A DNA stretch of 5,967 bases, taken from contig LKUE01000204.1 in assembly GCA_001412365.1 (NCBI GenBank), forward strand, positions 1 to 5,967. The letters run 5' to 3'. The position numbers and the translations under genes were made by a program. The notes below the pieces were generated by a model, which saw only the letters and a program-made list of their open reading frames with translations, was not told the DNA's origin and did not search any database. The stretch comes from Desulfuromonas sp. SDB (GTDB lineage: Bacteria; SDB-A). Position 1 is the stretch's first letter, and each line of letters begins with the position of its first letter. This document shows, in pieces, positions 1 to 5,967 of this stretch.

Positions 1-3000
1 CTCCTCAGGTAAAAAAAATTTTAGATAATCAGGGAATTATTGCCAATTTTGCCGGAGATGCTTTTACTGCTGTTTTCCCCGAGGATAATGATTTGCAATT
101 AGCAAAATTAACTGCAATTCAAATTAATAATTGGTTTTTAGAAAAAGGGAAATTTAAGACTCTGTTTGGAGAAGAGCAGTTATCAGTTCATTTTGGCCTT
201 TCCCGGGGAGAAATTCAATGGGGAATATGCAAGGGATATAAAAACAGGAAATTATACTACTTTAAGGGTTCGGCGATGGATCAGGTTTTTGAAAATGTTG
301 ATGAACTGGATTTTACAAAATTAACCATAAGAAATGTAAATCAAAGAAATAATATTGAAGATAATAAAATATTTAATGTTGTTAAAGAATTTGAAAATTC
401 GGAAGTATTAAAGTATTTCCGGTCTCCGGAGATGAGAGATGTTGTCTCTGTTTTTATTCAATTTGAGAACATTAATAATCATCAGGAAATTTCCGAACTT
501 TTTAAATTGCTAGATTATGATCTTATTGAGTATGGGGGCATTTTAAATAAATTATTTTTTGGAGATAAAGGTTTAACCGCTTTAATTTTCTTTGGCGCGC
601 CCATTGCCATAGAGCAATCAGAAGAAAATTCCCTTGATTTTATTTTAAGATTTCAGCAGAATTTTAACCAGAAATTTACCCACGCAAAAATGAGATGCGG
701 AATAACCCGGGGGCTTGTATATGTTGGTTTAACTGGTGGCGAGAAGAGAAATGAATGGACTGCATTAGGAGACAGTGTAAATACATCTGCCCGGTTGATG
801 ACTTCTGTACAGTGGAATCAAATTTCAGTTCAGGAGAAGATTGTAAATAAAAATGATAATTTCAAATTTAATTTTCAGGGATTATTTGATCTAAAAGGAA
901 AAAAGGGAAAAACTCCAATATATTACCTCGATCAGAAACTACAATTAAAGGAAATTGATTTAAAAACTGAATTTATCAACCGTGAACAAGAACAGTATTG
1001 GTTGAAAAAAGTTAGTTCTCCCCTGGACAGTAATAGATTTGCAGGAATAAATATCATCATTGGTGAATCCGGTTTAGGTAAAACCAGACTTATTGAAGAA
1101 TTTCAAAAACAAACGGATTTTAGATGGATAAAACTTGTCTGTAAGGGCTTTACCAAGAAGTCATTTTATCCTGTATCCTTATGGTTAAAAAATTATTTCG
1201 ATATTGATGGACAAAATAACAGGGAAAAAATTGTAAATACTATCAATCAGTTATCACGAAAAATCGTTGAAAATCAAGATTTAAAAGATGAGCTGCTTAG
1301 ATCATCATCATTTTTAGCTTCTCTGGTTGATGTATATTGGGAAGATTCTCTATGGGAGCAAATACAACCAAAGTTAAGGTTGGAAAACCAGATTCAATCT
1401 TTTAAAACATTGATAAAAGCTTTAAGCCTGGAAAAACCACTGGTAGTTTATATTGATGATGTTCAGTTTATTGATGAATATACCTCAAAATGGTTGACCC
1501 AATTAACTGTCAATATTGAAGATTGCCCCATCATGATTTTAATTTCTTCATGGCCGGGATATATAGACGGTGAAGAATGGTTTAAAAAGATAAAAATAGA
1601 TAATAAATTACAACTTAGTGGTTTATCCGATGAAAAAATTTATTATGCCATTGTAAATAGGATATGCGGAGGTAGTCCTTCTGATAAACTAATTAATTTC
1701 TTAAAAGAAAAAGGTCATGATTTACCTCTATTTTGCGAGCAATTGACATTACATCTAAAGAGTCTTGGAATGCTTCAGCTGAATAAAGAAGGATTATGGG
1801 ATTTAGTGGGAGAATATGAAAAAGTACCTGAAAATATAAGTGATCTTTTAGTTGCCCGGTTAGATAGGCTGGATACTCAGTTAAAAGAAGCAATAAAGTA
1901 TGCATCAGTAATTGGTAATCAGTTTGATGAAACTGTTTTTGGAAATGTAATCTACCATAGTGATAATTTCAAAAATTCTGATCAGGATTTTTTATTTAGT
2001 GCTTACCAGGAAGGCTTAATTGAACCTTTGGAAAAAGAAAATTCAAAACACTGGGTTTTTCGATCCCCTATGTTAAGAGAGATGGCCTACAAACTTCAAC
2101 CTCCTTCAAAAAGAATTGAAATTCATAATCATGCCGCATTGACTATAGAAGAACTATATAAAGATAATCTTGAGCCGTATTATGATGATTTAATTTATCA
2201 TTTTTTTAATTCAAATAATATTTTAAAAGAAGTTAAGTATCTACCTGCTAGCGCGGAAAGAGCGATGGAAAGATTTGAAAATGAAAATGCTGTTAATCTA
2301 TTTCAAAGAATTATTGAAATTAGTTTAAATAACCGAGATTTAATTTCAAAAAAAATATTGTGTAAAGCAGAAAGATCACTTGGATATATTAATATTGTTA
2401 TTGGAAAATTAAAGAAAGGTTACGAATATTATGATTTAGCTGAAATCAGACTAAAATCATTTAATAACCATAAAATGCTGGTTGATTTAATGACTGCTAA
2501 AGCAGATATTTTATATAAAATAGGAAATAAAGATAAATCTTTTTCTATTATTGAAAAAGCAAAAAAGTTAGCAGAAGAAAACAATTTTAAACTGGAACTA
2601 GCTCAAATTTATAATACACTTGGTTATATGTACCAAGATCAAAATGAATTTGAGAAAGCTGAATATTTTTACAAAAAAGCTGAATCAATAGCACGCAAGG
2701 AAGACATAAAGCTTTTAGGTAATATTTACGCGAATATTGCAAATTTAATGTATGTAAAGAATGAAAATGGGATTGAAATTTATCTTAAAAAAGGTATTGA
2801 AATAGCAGAAAAAATCAATAATTTAAGATTAAAAACAAATATTTTAAATAGTTATGCAGTTTATTGCGCAAAAACAAATAATTTCAAAAAAGCTGAAGAA
2901 ATTTTTGTTGAACAATATGATTTAACAAAAAAAACAGGTGATTTATCTGCACAGGGAGTTACATTAAATAATTTAGCCTATCTAAATGTTAGCTATTTAA

Positions 3001-3335
3001 ATAATAACAAAAGAGCATTAGAATTTTACAACAAAGCACTGGAAGTTTACAAAGAACTGAATAATGATCAGGGTAAATTAACCATAGTTGTTAATATTTT
3101 GGAAATTTTAATTAATGAAAATAAATATGATGATTTAAGTAGATTTCTAAATGAATTATCTAAAGTTAATCCTGAAAATGTTAAAAGAGATAAGGAAATA
3201 ACCAATACAATACAAACATTAATTGATATAATATCTAGAAAAAAAGATGAACAAAAGATATTGATAGATATTAAAAATAAATTAAATGAAATGTTGATGT
3301 ATTTATCCGATAAAGGGGGAGAAGATGAAATATAA
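1..3335 (+). CDS. sAC-like adenylate cyclase / STAND-type NTPase / TPR protein (5' end missing)
   Basis: Likely cytoplasmic class III nucleotide cyclase making cAMP from ATP, fused to a regulatory NTPase and TPR array. The gene is open at the left edge; the first full codon is at base 3 and the stop is TAA at 3333-3335. A TTG at 93 is not the start, because the codons before it encode the cyclase metal-site motif NFAGDAF (45-65). Counting residues from that TTG: the rest of cyclase domain C1 ends near 70; C2 spans about 116-262, with LNKLFFGDKG (151-160) and TALGDSVNTSAR (223-234); linker; P-loop NTPase with Walker A GESGLGKT (324-331) and Walker B LVVYIDD (450-456); winged-helix-like part about 540-640; TPR-like helices about 717-1035; charged helical tail. 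Order and motifs match mammalian soluble adenylyl cyclase ADCY10. C2 lacks the first metal Asp (Gln123 in its place), as I recall is also true of sAC C2. The Arg usual after the NTPase sensor strand is replaced (SSWPG, 485-489). Family assignment is firm; cAMP rather than cGMP is inferred from Thr223, and activity is unproven. Confidence 0.95.
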   Translation, partial: PQVKKILDNQGIIANFAGDAFTAVFPEDNDLQLAKLTAIQINNWFLEKGKFKTLFGEEQLSVHFGLSRGEIQWGICKGYKNRKLYYFKGSAMDQVFENVDELDFTKLTIRNVNQRNNIEDNKIFNVVKEFENSEVLKYFRSPEMRDVVSVFIQFENINNHQEISELFKLLDYDLIEYGGILNKLFFGDKGLTALIFFGAPIAIEQSEENSLDFILRFQQNFNQKFTHAKMRCGITRGLVYVGLTGGEKRNEWTALGDSVNTSARLMTSVQWNQISVQEKIVNKNDNFKFNFQGLFDLKGKKGKTPIYYLDQKLQLKEIDLKTEFINREQEQYWLKKVSSPLDSNRFAGINIIIGESGLGKTRLIEEFQKQTDFRWIKLVCKGFTKKSFYPVSLWLKNYFDIDGQNNREKIVNTINQLSRKIVENQDLKDELLRSSSFLASLVDVYWEDSLWEQIQPKLRLENQIQSFKTLIKALSLEKPLVVYIDDVQFIDEYTSKWLTQLTVNIEDCPIMILISSWPGYIDGEEWFKKIKIDNKLQLSGLSDEKIYYAIVNRICGGSPSDKLINFLKEKGHDLPLFCEQLTLHLKSLGMLQLNKEGLWDLVGEYEKVPENISDLLVARLDRLDTQLKEAIKYASVIGNQFDETVFGNVIYHSDNFKNSDQDFLFSAYQEGLIEPLEKENSKHWVFRSPMLREMAYKLQPPSKRIEIHNHAALTIEELYKDNLEPYYDDLIYHFFNSNNILKEVKYLPASAERAMERFENENAVNLFQRIIEISLNNRDLISKKILCKAERSLGYINIVIGKLKKGYEYYDLAEIRLKSFNNHKMLVDLMTAKADILYKIGNKDKSFSIIEKAKKLAEENNFKLELAQIYNTLGYMYQDQNEFEKAEYFYKKAESIARKEDIKLLGNIYANIANLMYVKNENGIEIYLKKGIEIAEKINNLRLKTNILNSYAVYCAKTNNFKKAEEIFVEQYDLTKKTGDLSAQGVTLNNLAYLNVSYLNNNKRALEFYNKALEVYKELNNDQGKLTIVVNILEILINENKYDDLSRFLNELSKVNPENVKRDKEITNTIQTLIDIISRKKDEQKILIDIKNKLNEMLMYLSDKGGEDEI
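423..881 (+). other. Second class III cyclase domain (C2), catalytic half supplying ATP-binding residues
   Basis: Complete cyclase homology domain inside the first gene. Seen directly: Lys at 549-551, Asp-Lys-Gly at 564-572, Thr at 759-761, Asn at 780-782 and Arg at 792-794. The Thr-Asn and Asn-Arg spacings of 7 and 4 residues equal those I recall for human sAC (T405, N412, R416), and the Lys lies where sAC has K334. The domain closes with FDLKGKKGKTPIYYL, the usual 'beta strand, KG, P-x-Y' ending of class III cyclases. The position of the first metal-binding Asp is Gln (459-461), so this domain cannot bind the two metals alone and must pair with C1. Human residue numbers are from memory. Confidence 0.85.
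1062..1490 (+). other. P-loop NTPase core (AAA_16/STAND-like) of the cyclase protein
   Basis: Walker A GESGLGKT is encoded at 1062-1085 and Walker B LVVYIDD at 1440-1460, about 120 residues apart, followed by a hydrophobic strand PIMILISS (1527-1550). The domain opens upstream with INREQEQ, which matches the 'xGRExE' entry motif of STAND and AAA_16 ATPases. In this class the NTPase acts as a nucleotide-dependent switch between a sensor (here probably the TPRs) and an effector (here the cyclase). ATP binding looks intact. The Arg commonly found just after the sensor strand is absent (Trp at 1551-1553), so hydrolysis or switching may differ from the family norm. Confidence 0.85.
2241..3180 (+). 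repeat. TPR-like helical repeat array at the C-terminus of the cyclase protein
   Basis: About eight degenerate units of 35-42 residues, each a pair of amphipathic helices with the TPR pattern of small residues (for example LAQIYNTLGYMY...FEKAEYFYKKA, then NIYANIANL, NSYAVYCAKTNNFKKAEEIF, LNNLAYLN...RALEFYNKALEVY). Middle units fit the TPR consensus well; the first two and the last are looser. These repeats form a curved scaffold that binds peptides or partners, and in STAND proteins they commonly serve as the sensor. The stretch is unusually rich in Lys, Asn and Ile and in AT, unlike the cyclase part of the same gene. Confidence 0.8.
3313..3321 (+). promoter_or_regulatory. Ribosome binding site for the propeller gene, inside the end of the cyclase gene
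   Basis: AAGGGGGAG lies within the last codons of the cyclase gene and ends 3 bases before the ATG at 3325. It is the most purine-rich Shine-Dalgarno-like stretch nearby and supports that ATG. Measured from the end of AAGGGGG the spacing is 5 bases. Its position makes translational coupling with the upstream gene plausible. Confidence 0.7.
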
Positions 3336-5931
3336 ATTATTGTGTTTATTCACTATTACTTTAACCTCTGGACTTATTTCATCGAATTCCTTTGAGAATT
3401 CTTTTGATTTTGGGGGAATTGAAAGCGCTCATGATGTGATTTTTCACCAGGGAGAGTACTATTTTGTGGGTAAAACGGATACTGATTTATTGATTGGTTG
3501 TGTTGACAGCATGGGTGAGCTAGACAGGTATTCTGTTTATTTCTACGGAGACAGTGTCAATGGGATGGCAATCGAAGAAGGTGTAAATGATGGTTTGGTG
3601 GTGCTTGCCAATATTCATGCAGCGATAGGGGACAGCATTCTTATAATGCATATTGATGAAGACTTAACCACAGTTTACGGGACCATCACATTTGGAGCGG
3701 ATTCAGATTATGTGTCAATGAGAGGTTATGATTTGCTCCTTAATAATATTCCGATATTTTCCAATGGATATTTAATTGCCGGTGAACTTGAAGATATAAG
3801 TGGTTACACTACCCCCATGTTGTTGAATATAAATGATACTACTTTTACTGAAGAATGGAGAAGGCAGTATTTCGTAGATGTTTCCGGAGGATTAAGAGGA
3901 GTGTGTGCTAATCAGCAATCAGGAATGCTGGGTATGATCGGTTTTGAGATTGCTGCCAGTGGATATAATGATGTGATGATGATTATTGGATTTCAGGAAG
4001 GTATTTTCTGTACAAAGAGATTATTTGGAGATCCTCTTCTCGATGAATTTGGTTTAGGTATCGCTGAAACCCCGGATGGTTTCTTGCTTTCCTCTTCTGA
4101 ACCCAGATCTGTGGGAATAGGTTCAGATCTTTGGCTAATTAATTGGCGACTTTCAGATAGTTCCATTATTTGGGATAGTTTATATACCATTGCTGATTCA
4201 ATGCATCATGAAGCTAGAGAAATTGTAAATCAATCAGATAGTGGTTTTGTATTAGGTGGATTAACTAGTTATTTTGGATTAATTCAGGGTGTTTTTTGTT
4301 TAAAAATTAATCAACTGGGGCAGCAGCAATGGGTGAATTACTATGATCAGTCCATCCAAAGGGGGGCTTTTTCAATCAATAAAGCTGATCAGGGTTTCAT
4401 TTTAGCAGGTAGTTCTTTTGACACTATCTGGTCAAGTGGGACTGAAGATGTATATTTACTGAAAGTGGACAGCCTGGGTAATCTGCATCAGGAATGTTAC
4501 AGTGTTTATGGAGATCCTGCTACAGATGAGCGTTCCACTTCCATGGCAATTTCCGAACAAAGTGGATATATTTTAGGGGGCAATAAACAGGTAAACCGCG
4601 ATGATCAGGATTTTTACCTGGTTAAAACTGATCCCTGGGGTGGATTGATCTGGGATGATTATTATGGGGCAGGGGGAACTGACGAAATTTTACATTCAGT
4701 CAGTTATTCTGAAATTTTAGGTCAGTATATTTTATTAGGTCAGACCATTGAACAGGATACAGTTAAAAGTGTTTTATGCTATGTACTGCCGGATGGAACA
4801 TTAAACCAGTTTTCAACAGGGGATCCCCATACGACTTTAAATTGTTTCCTTGAATTTGAAGAAAATAAAGCAAAAGGTTTTATTCTAATTGGTTCCACTC
4901 AATCCACTACTAAGGATACAATAATTAATATTGAAGTAAAACGGTATGATAATATGGGAAATCCAGTCTGGCAGTATATCTATACTATCCCTGGAGATCA
5001 AATTCCTAATAATGCTACTGATCTACAGTTCATAAATGATGCTTTAGGAGGATTTATCCTTATTGGTTCAACCCAATCTACGACCAAAGATGATTTGCAT
5101 AACTTATTTTTAATGAACATCCATCCTGATGGTCAACTGGGCTGGCAGTGCTCTTATTTCCCCGGAGAGGGTTACGGGTTAATTCAGGAAGAAATGAATG
5201 TCTACTCAACCGGTTATGCCTTGGGCAATGACTCGGTAAAAGATGTTTTTGTGATGTGCTTATCTGGTGATTCAGTGCCTGCCTGGACTTCAATTCCTGA
5301 TCTGGTCGGAGATCAGGTGGGGTATGATCTGATGTTAATTGAAGACACCCTGGTGGTATCCGGTTATTCCAGGGGCTCTATACATTCTCCCCACAATTAT
5401 GATAATGTCATGATTATGAAATTTGACAAATTATCTGGAGATTACCTGGGAATGGCAGAATTATTTGAAGACGGCAACCAGAGAGGTTATGACTGTTTTT
5501 ACACTTATGATAATTGTTATGCCATCAACGGATTTACCGATTACAACGGTACCGATCCTGCTGATGCTCTGTTCATGAAAACCTATCCCCCTTACAGTCC
5601 GGTAGTTAGTGTAGAAGAAGAACTGCCAGTAAATATTAATGATTATGTCCAAATTGCTGAATTGTACTCTCCTCAACCCGCTGTTTTTAACGATCGTACT
5701 CTGATCGGATTTACAATAAAATCTAACTGTTTAGTTGATGTTGCAATTTACGACATTACCGGAAGAGAAGTTAGAGTTTTAGCAAATTCAGTTGGATTTT
5801 CTCCTGGTTATTATGAGTATGTCTGGGACAGTCGGGATAATTCCGGAGTAACGGTGTCTCCTGGCACCTACTTTATCAGGTTGACTGTTAATCAACAGAA
5901 TCTAATGGAAAAAGCAGTTTTAATAAAATAA
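3325..5931 (+). CDS. Secreted multi-blade beta-propeller protein with C-terminal T9SS-type (FlgD-Ig-like) sorting domain
   Basis: Protein of 868 residues, probably exported and surface-attached or released. The N-terminus (MKYK, then a hydrophobic run to about residue 20) is a Sec signal peptide; Cys7 has no lipobox around it, so a lipoprotein is unlikely. Residues about 29-755 contain about 14 repeats of roughly 53 residues with the pattern 'D-x-Y/F-hydrophobic-K-x-D-x-x-G-x-x-x-W-x-x-x-Y-G ... G-hydrophobic-I-L-x-G', as in delta-60-like or PQQ/WD-like propellers. After a linker (about 760-780), residues 781-868 form an Ig-like domain with VDVAIYDITGREVR, VWDSRDNSG and SPGTYFIRL, the hallmark of Por/FlgD-Ig-like sorting domains that direct cargo to type IX-like export. 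The start ATG overlaps the cyclase gene by 11 bases and has a good ribosome binding site. No catalytic motif is seen; binding, adhesion or a structural role is possible. The gene is more GC-rich than the end of its neighbour. Confidence 0.94.
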   Translation: MKYKLLCLFTITLTSGLISSNSFENSFDFGGIESAHDVIFHQGEYYFVGKTDTDLLIGCVDSMGELDRYSVYFYGDSVNGMAIEEGVNDGLVVLANIHAAIGDSILIMHIDEDLTTVYGTITFGADSDYVSMRGYDLLLNNIPIFSNGYLIAGELEDISGYTTPMLLNINDTTFTEEWRRQYFVDVSGGLRGVCANQQSGMLGMIGFEIAASGYNDVMMIIGFQEGIFCTKRLFGDPLLDEFGLGIAETPDGFLLSSSEPRSVGIGSDLWLINWRLSDSSIIWDSLYTIADSMHHEAREIVNQSDSGFVLGGLTSYFGLIQGVFCLKINQLGQQQWVNYYDQSIQRGAFSINKADQGFILAGSSFDTIWSSGTEDVYLLKVDSLGNLHQECYSVYGDPATDERSTSMAISEQSGYILGGNKQVNRDDQDFYLVKTDPWGGLIWDDYYGAGGTDEILHSVSYSEILGQYILLGQTIEQDTVKSVLCYVLPDGTLNQFSTGDPHTTLNCFLEFEENKAKGFILIGSTQSTTKDTIINIEVKRYDNMGNPVWQYIYTIPGDQIPNNATDLQFINDALGGFILIGSTQSTTKDDLHNLFLMNIHPDGQLGWQCSYFPGEGYGLIQEEMNVYSTGYALGNDSVKDVFVMCLSGDSVPAWTSIPDLVGDQVGYDLMLIEDTLVVSGYSRGSIHSPHNYDNVMIMKFDKLSGDYLGMAELFEDGNQRGYDCFYTYDNCYAINGFTDYNGTDPADALFMKTYPPYSPVVSVEEELPVNINDYVQIAELYSPQPAVFNDRTLIGFTIKSNCLVDVAIYDITGREVRVLANSVGFSPGYYEYVWDSRDNSGVTVSPGTYFIRLTVNQQNLMEKAVLIK
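4876..4917 (+). repeat. Copy 1 of a 14-residue identical intragenic repeat
   Basis: Encodes GFILIGSTQSTTKD (residues 518-531 of the propeller protein). The same 14 residues occur again 58 residues later, at 5050-5091. The two copies use different synonymous codons at 9 of 14 positions. Confidence 0.9.
5050..5091 (+). repeat. Copy 2 of the 14-residue identical intragenic repeat
   Basis: Encodes the same GFILIGSTQSTTKD at residues 576-589, in the equivalent place of the next blade. Flanking residues of the two blades are only loosely similar, so the identity is confined to this strand and loop. Confidence 0.9.
5665..5928 (+). other. C-terminal sorting domain (Por/T9SS type A-like, FlgD-Ig-like fold)
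   Basis: Residues 781-868 of the secreted protein. Order of signatures: YSPQP near the start (in place of the common YPNPF), a strand LIGFTIK, VDVAIYDITGREVRVL, GYYEYVWDSRDNSGVTVSPGTYFIRL, and a final strand ending in KAVLIK. This matches the C-terminal domain that T9SS-like systems recognise and often cleave at the outer membrane in FCB-group bacteria. The domain ends exactly at the stop codon, as expected for a sorting signal. Confidence 0.85.
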
Positions 5932-5967
5932 TTTTTAATTTATCTATATTTTTTGGGAAAAATTTAT

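Larger units (their letters stand above)
3409..5601 (+). repeat. About 14 propeller-blade repeats within the secreted protein
   Basis: Each unit ends in a strand of the type 'F/Y-I-L-x-G'. The marker Gly (or Ala/Ser replacing it) falls near residues 49, 95, 153, 206, 257, 311, 362, 418, 472, 523, 581, 634, 680 and 736, giving spacings of 46-58 residues (mean about 53). The middle units (residues about 300-600) are the most regular, with motifs such as DVYLLKVDSLG, DFYLVKTDPWG and LFLMNIHPDG. The first four and last three are more diverged. The count was made by eye and could be off by one. Confidence 0.75.

Noticed and set aside
93-95. TTG as the start codon of the first gene
   Set aside because: The same frame is open to base 3 and encodes the conserved cyclase motif NFAGDAF upstream, so the true start lies outside the window.
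594-601. GC-only 8-base palindrome GGCGCGCC in AT-rich DNA
   Set aside because: It encodes the conserved Phe-Gly-Ala-Pro of the cyclase domain and occurs once, so chance explains it.
1693-1905. Open frame of 70 codons on the - strand
   Set aside because: It lies wholly inside the NTPase-coding region, has no recognisable domain and no ribosome binding site, and is a shadow frame.
3384-3401. Paired GAATTC palindromes near the signal peptide end
   Set aside because: They encode the local NSFENSF residue repeat, the spacing is short, and nothing suggests a regulatory site.
3993-4190. Open frame of 65 codons on the - strand
   Set aside because: It is antisense to the propeller gene, with low-complexity Ser/Pro/Glu content and no family signature.
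5078-5676. Two - strand open frames of 71 codons (5078-5293 and 5461-5676)
   Set aside because: Both are antisense to clear propeller blades with intact protein-level patterns, so they are chance frames.
5932-5967. Possible terminator after the propeller gene (TTTTTT-GGG-AAAAA)
   Set aside because: The stem would be only A-T pairs with a three-base loop and no clear T-tract after it, and the window ends here. It is too weak to call.

Overview
The window holds two large genes on the + strand, packed without a gap, and nothing else that can be supported. The DNA is AT-rich. The second protein carries a Por/FlgD-Ig-like C-terminal sorting domain. The first combines a nucleotide cyclase, a STAND-type NTPase and TPRs. 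Together these suggest an uncultured or environmental bacterium of the Fibrobacteres-Chlorobi-Bacteroidetes (FCB) assemblage. Candidatus Cloacimonadota or a relative is my best guess, but this is inference from protein architecture and composition only.

Bases 1-3335: a gene cut off by the left edge of the window. It encodes a protein built like mammalian soluble adenylyl cyclase (ADCY10, sAC): the end of a first class III cyclase domain (C1), a complete second cyclase domain (C2), a P-loop NTPase with Walker A and Walker B, a winged-helix-like region, and about eight TPR-like repeats. Reading C1 and C2 against sAC, the residues for one composite active site appear retained: the metal-binding Asp in C1, and Lys, Thr, Asn and Arg in C2. 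The residues that bind bicarbonate in sAC appear replaced. The TPR-coding part (about 2280-3310) is much more AT-rich than the rest.

Bases 3325-5931: a secreted or surface protein of 868 residues that overlaps the cyclase gene by 11 bases. It has a signal peptide, about 14 repeats of roughly 53 residues that look like beta-propeller blades (14 would fit two seven-bladed propellers), and a C-terminal sorting domain of about 88 residues typical of type IX-like secretion cargo. Two neighbouring blades share a 14-residue stretch that is identical in protein but differs at 9 of 14 codons.

The overlap and the shared strand suggest one transcript and coupled translation. The reading offered here, which is inference, is a cytoplasmic cAMP-producing signal protein made together with a surface-displayed propeller protein. 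The last 36 bases (5932-5967) are AT-rich noncoding DNA with no convincing terminator. No RNA gene, mobile element or CRISPR array was seen.
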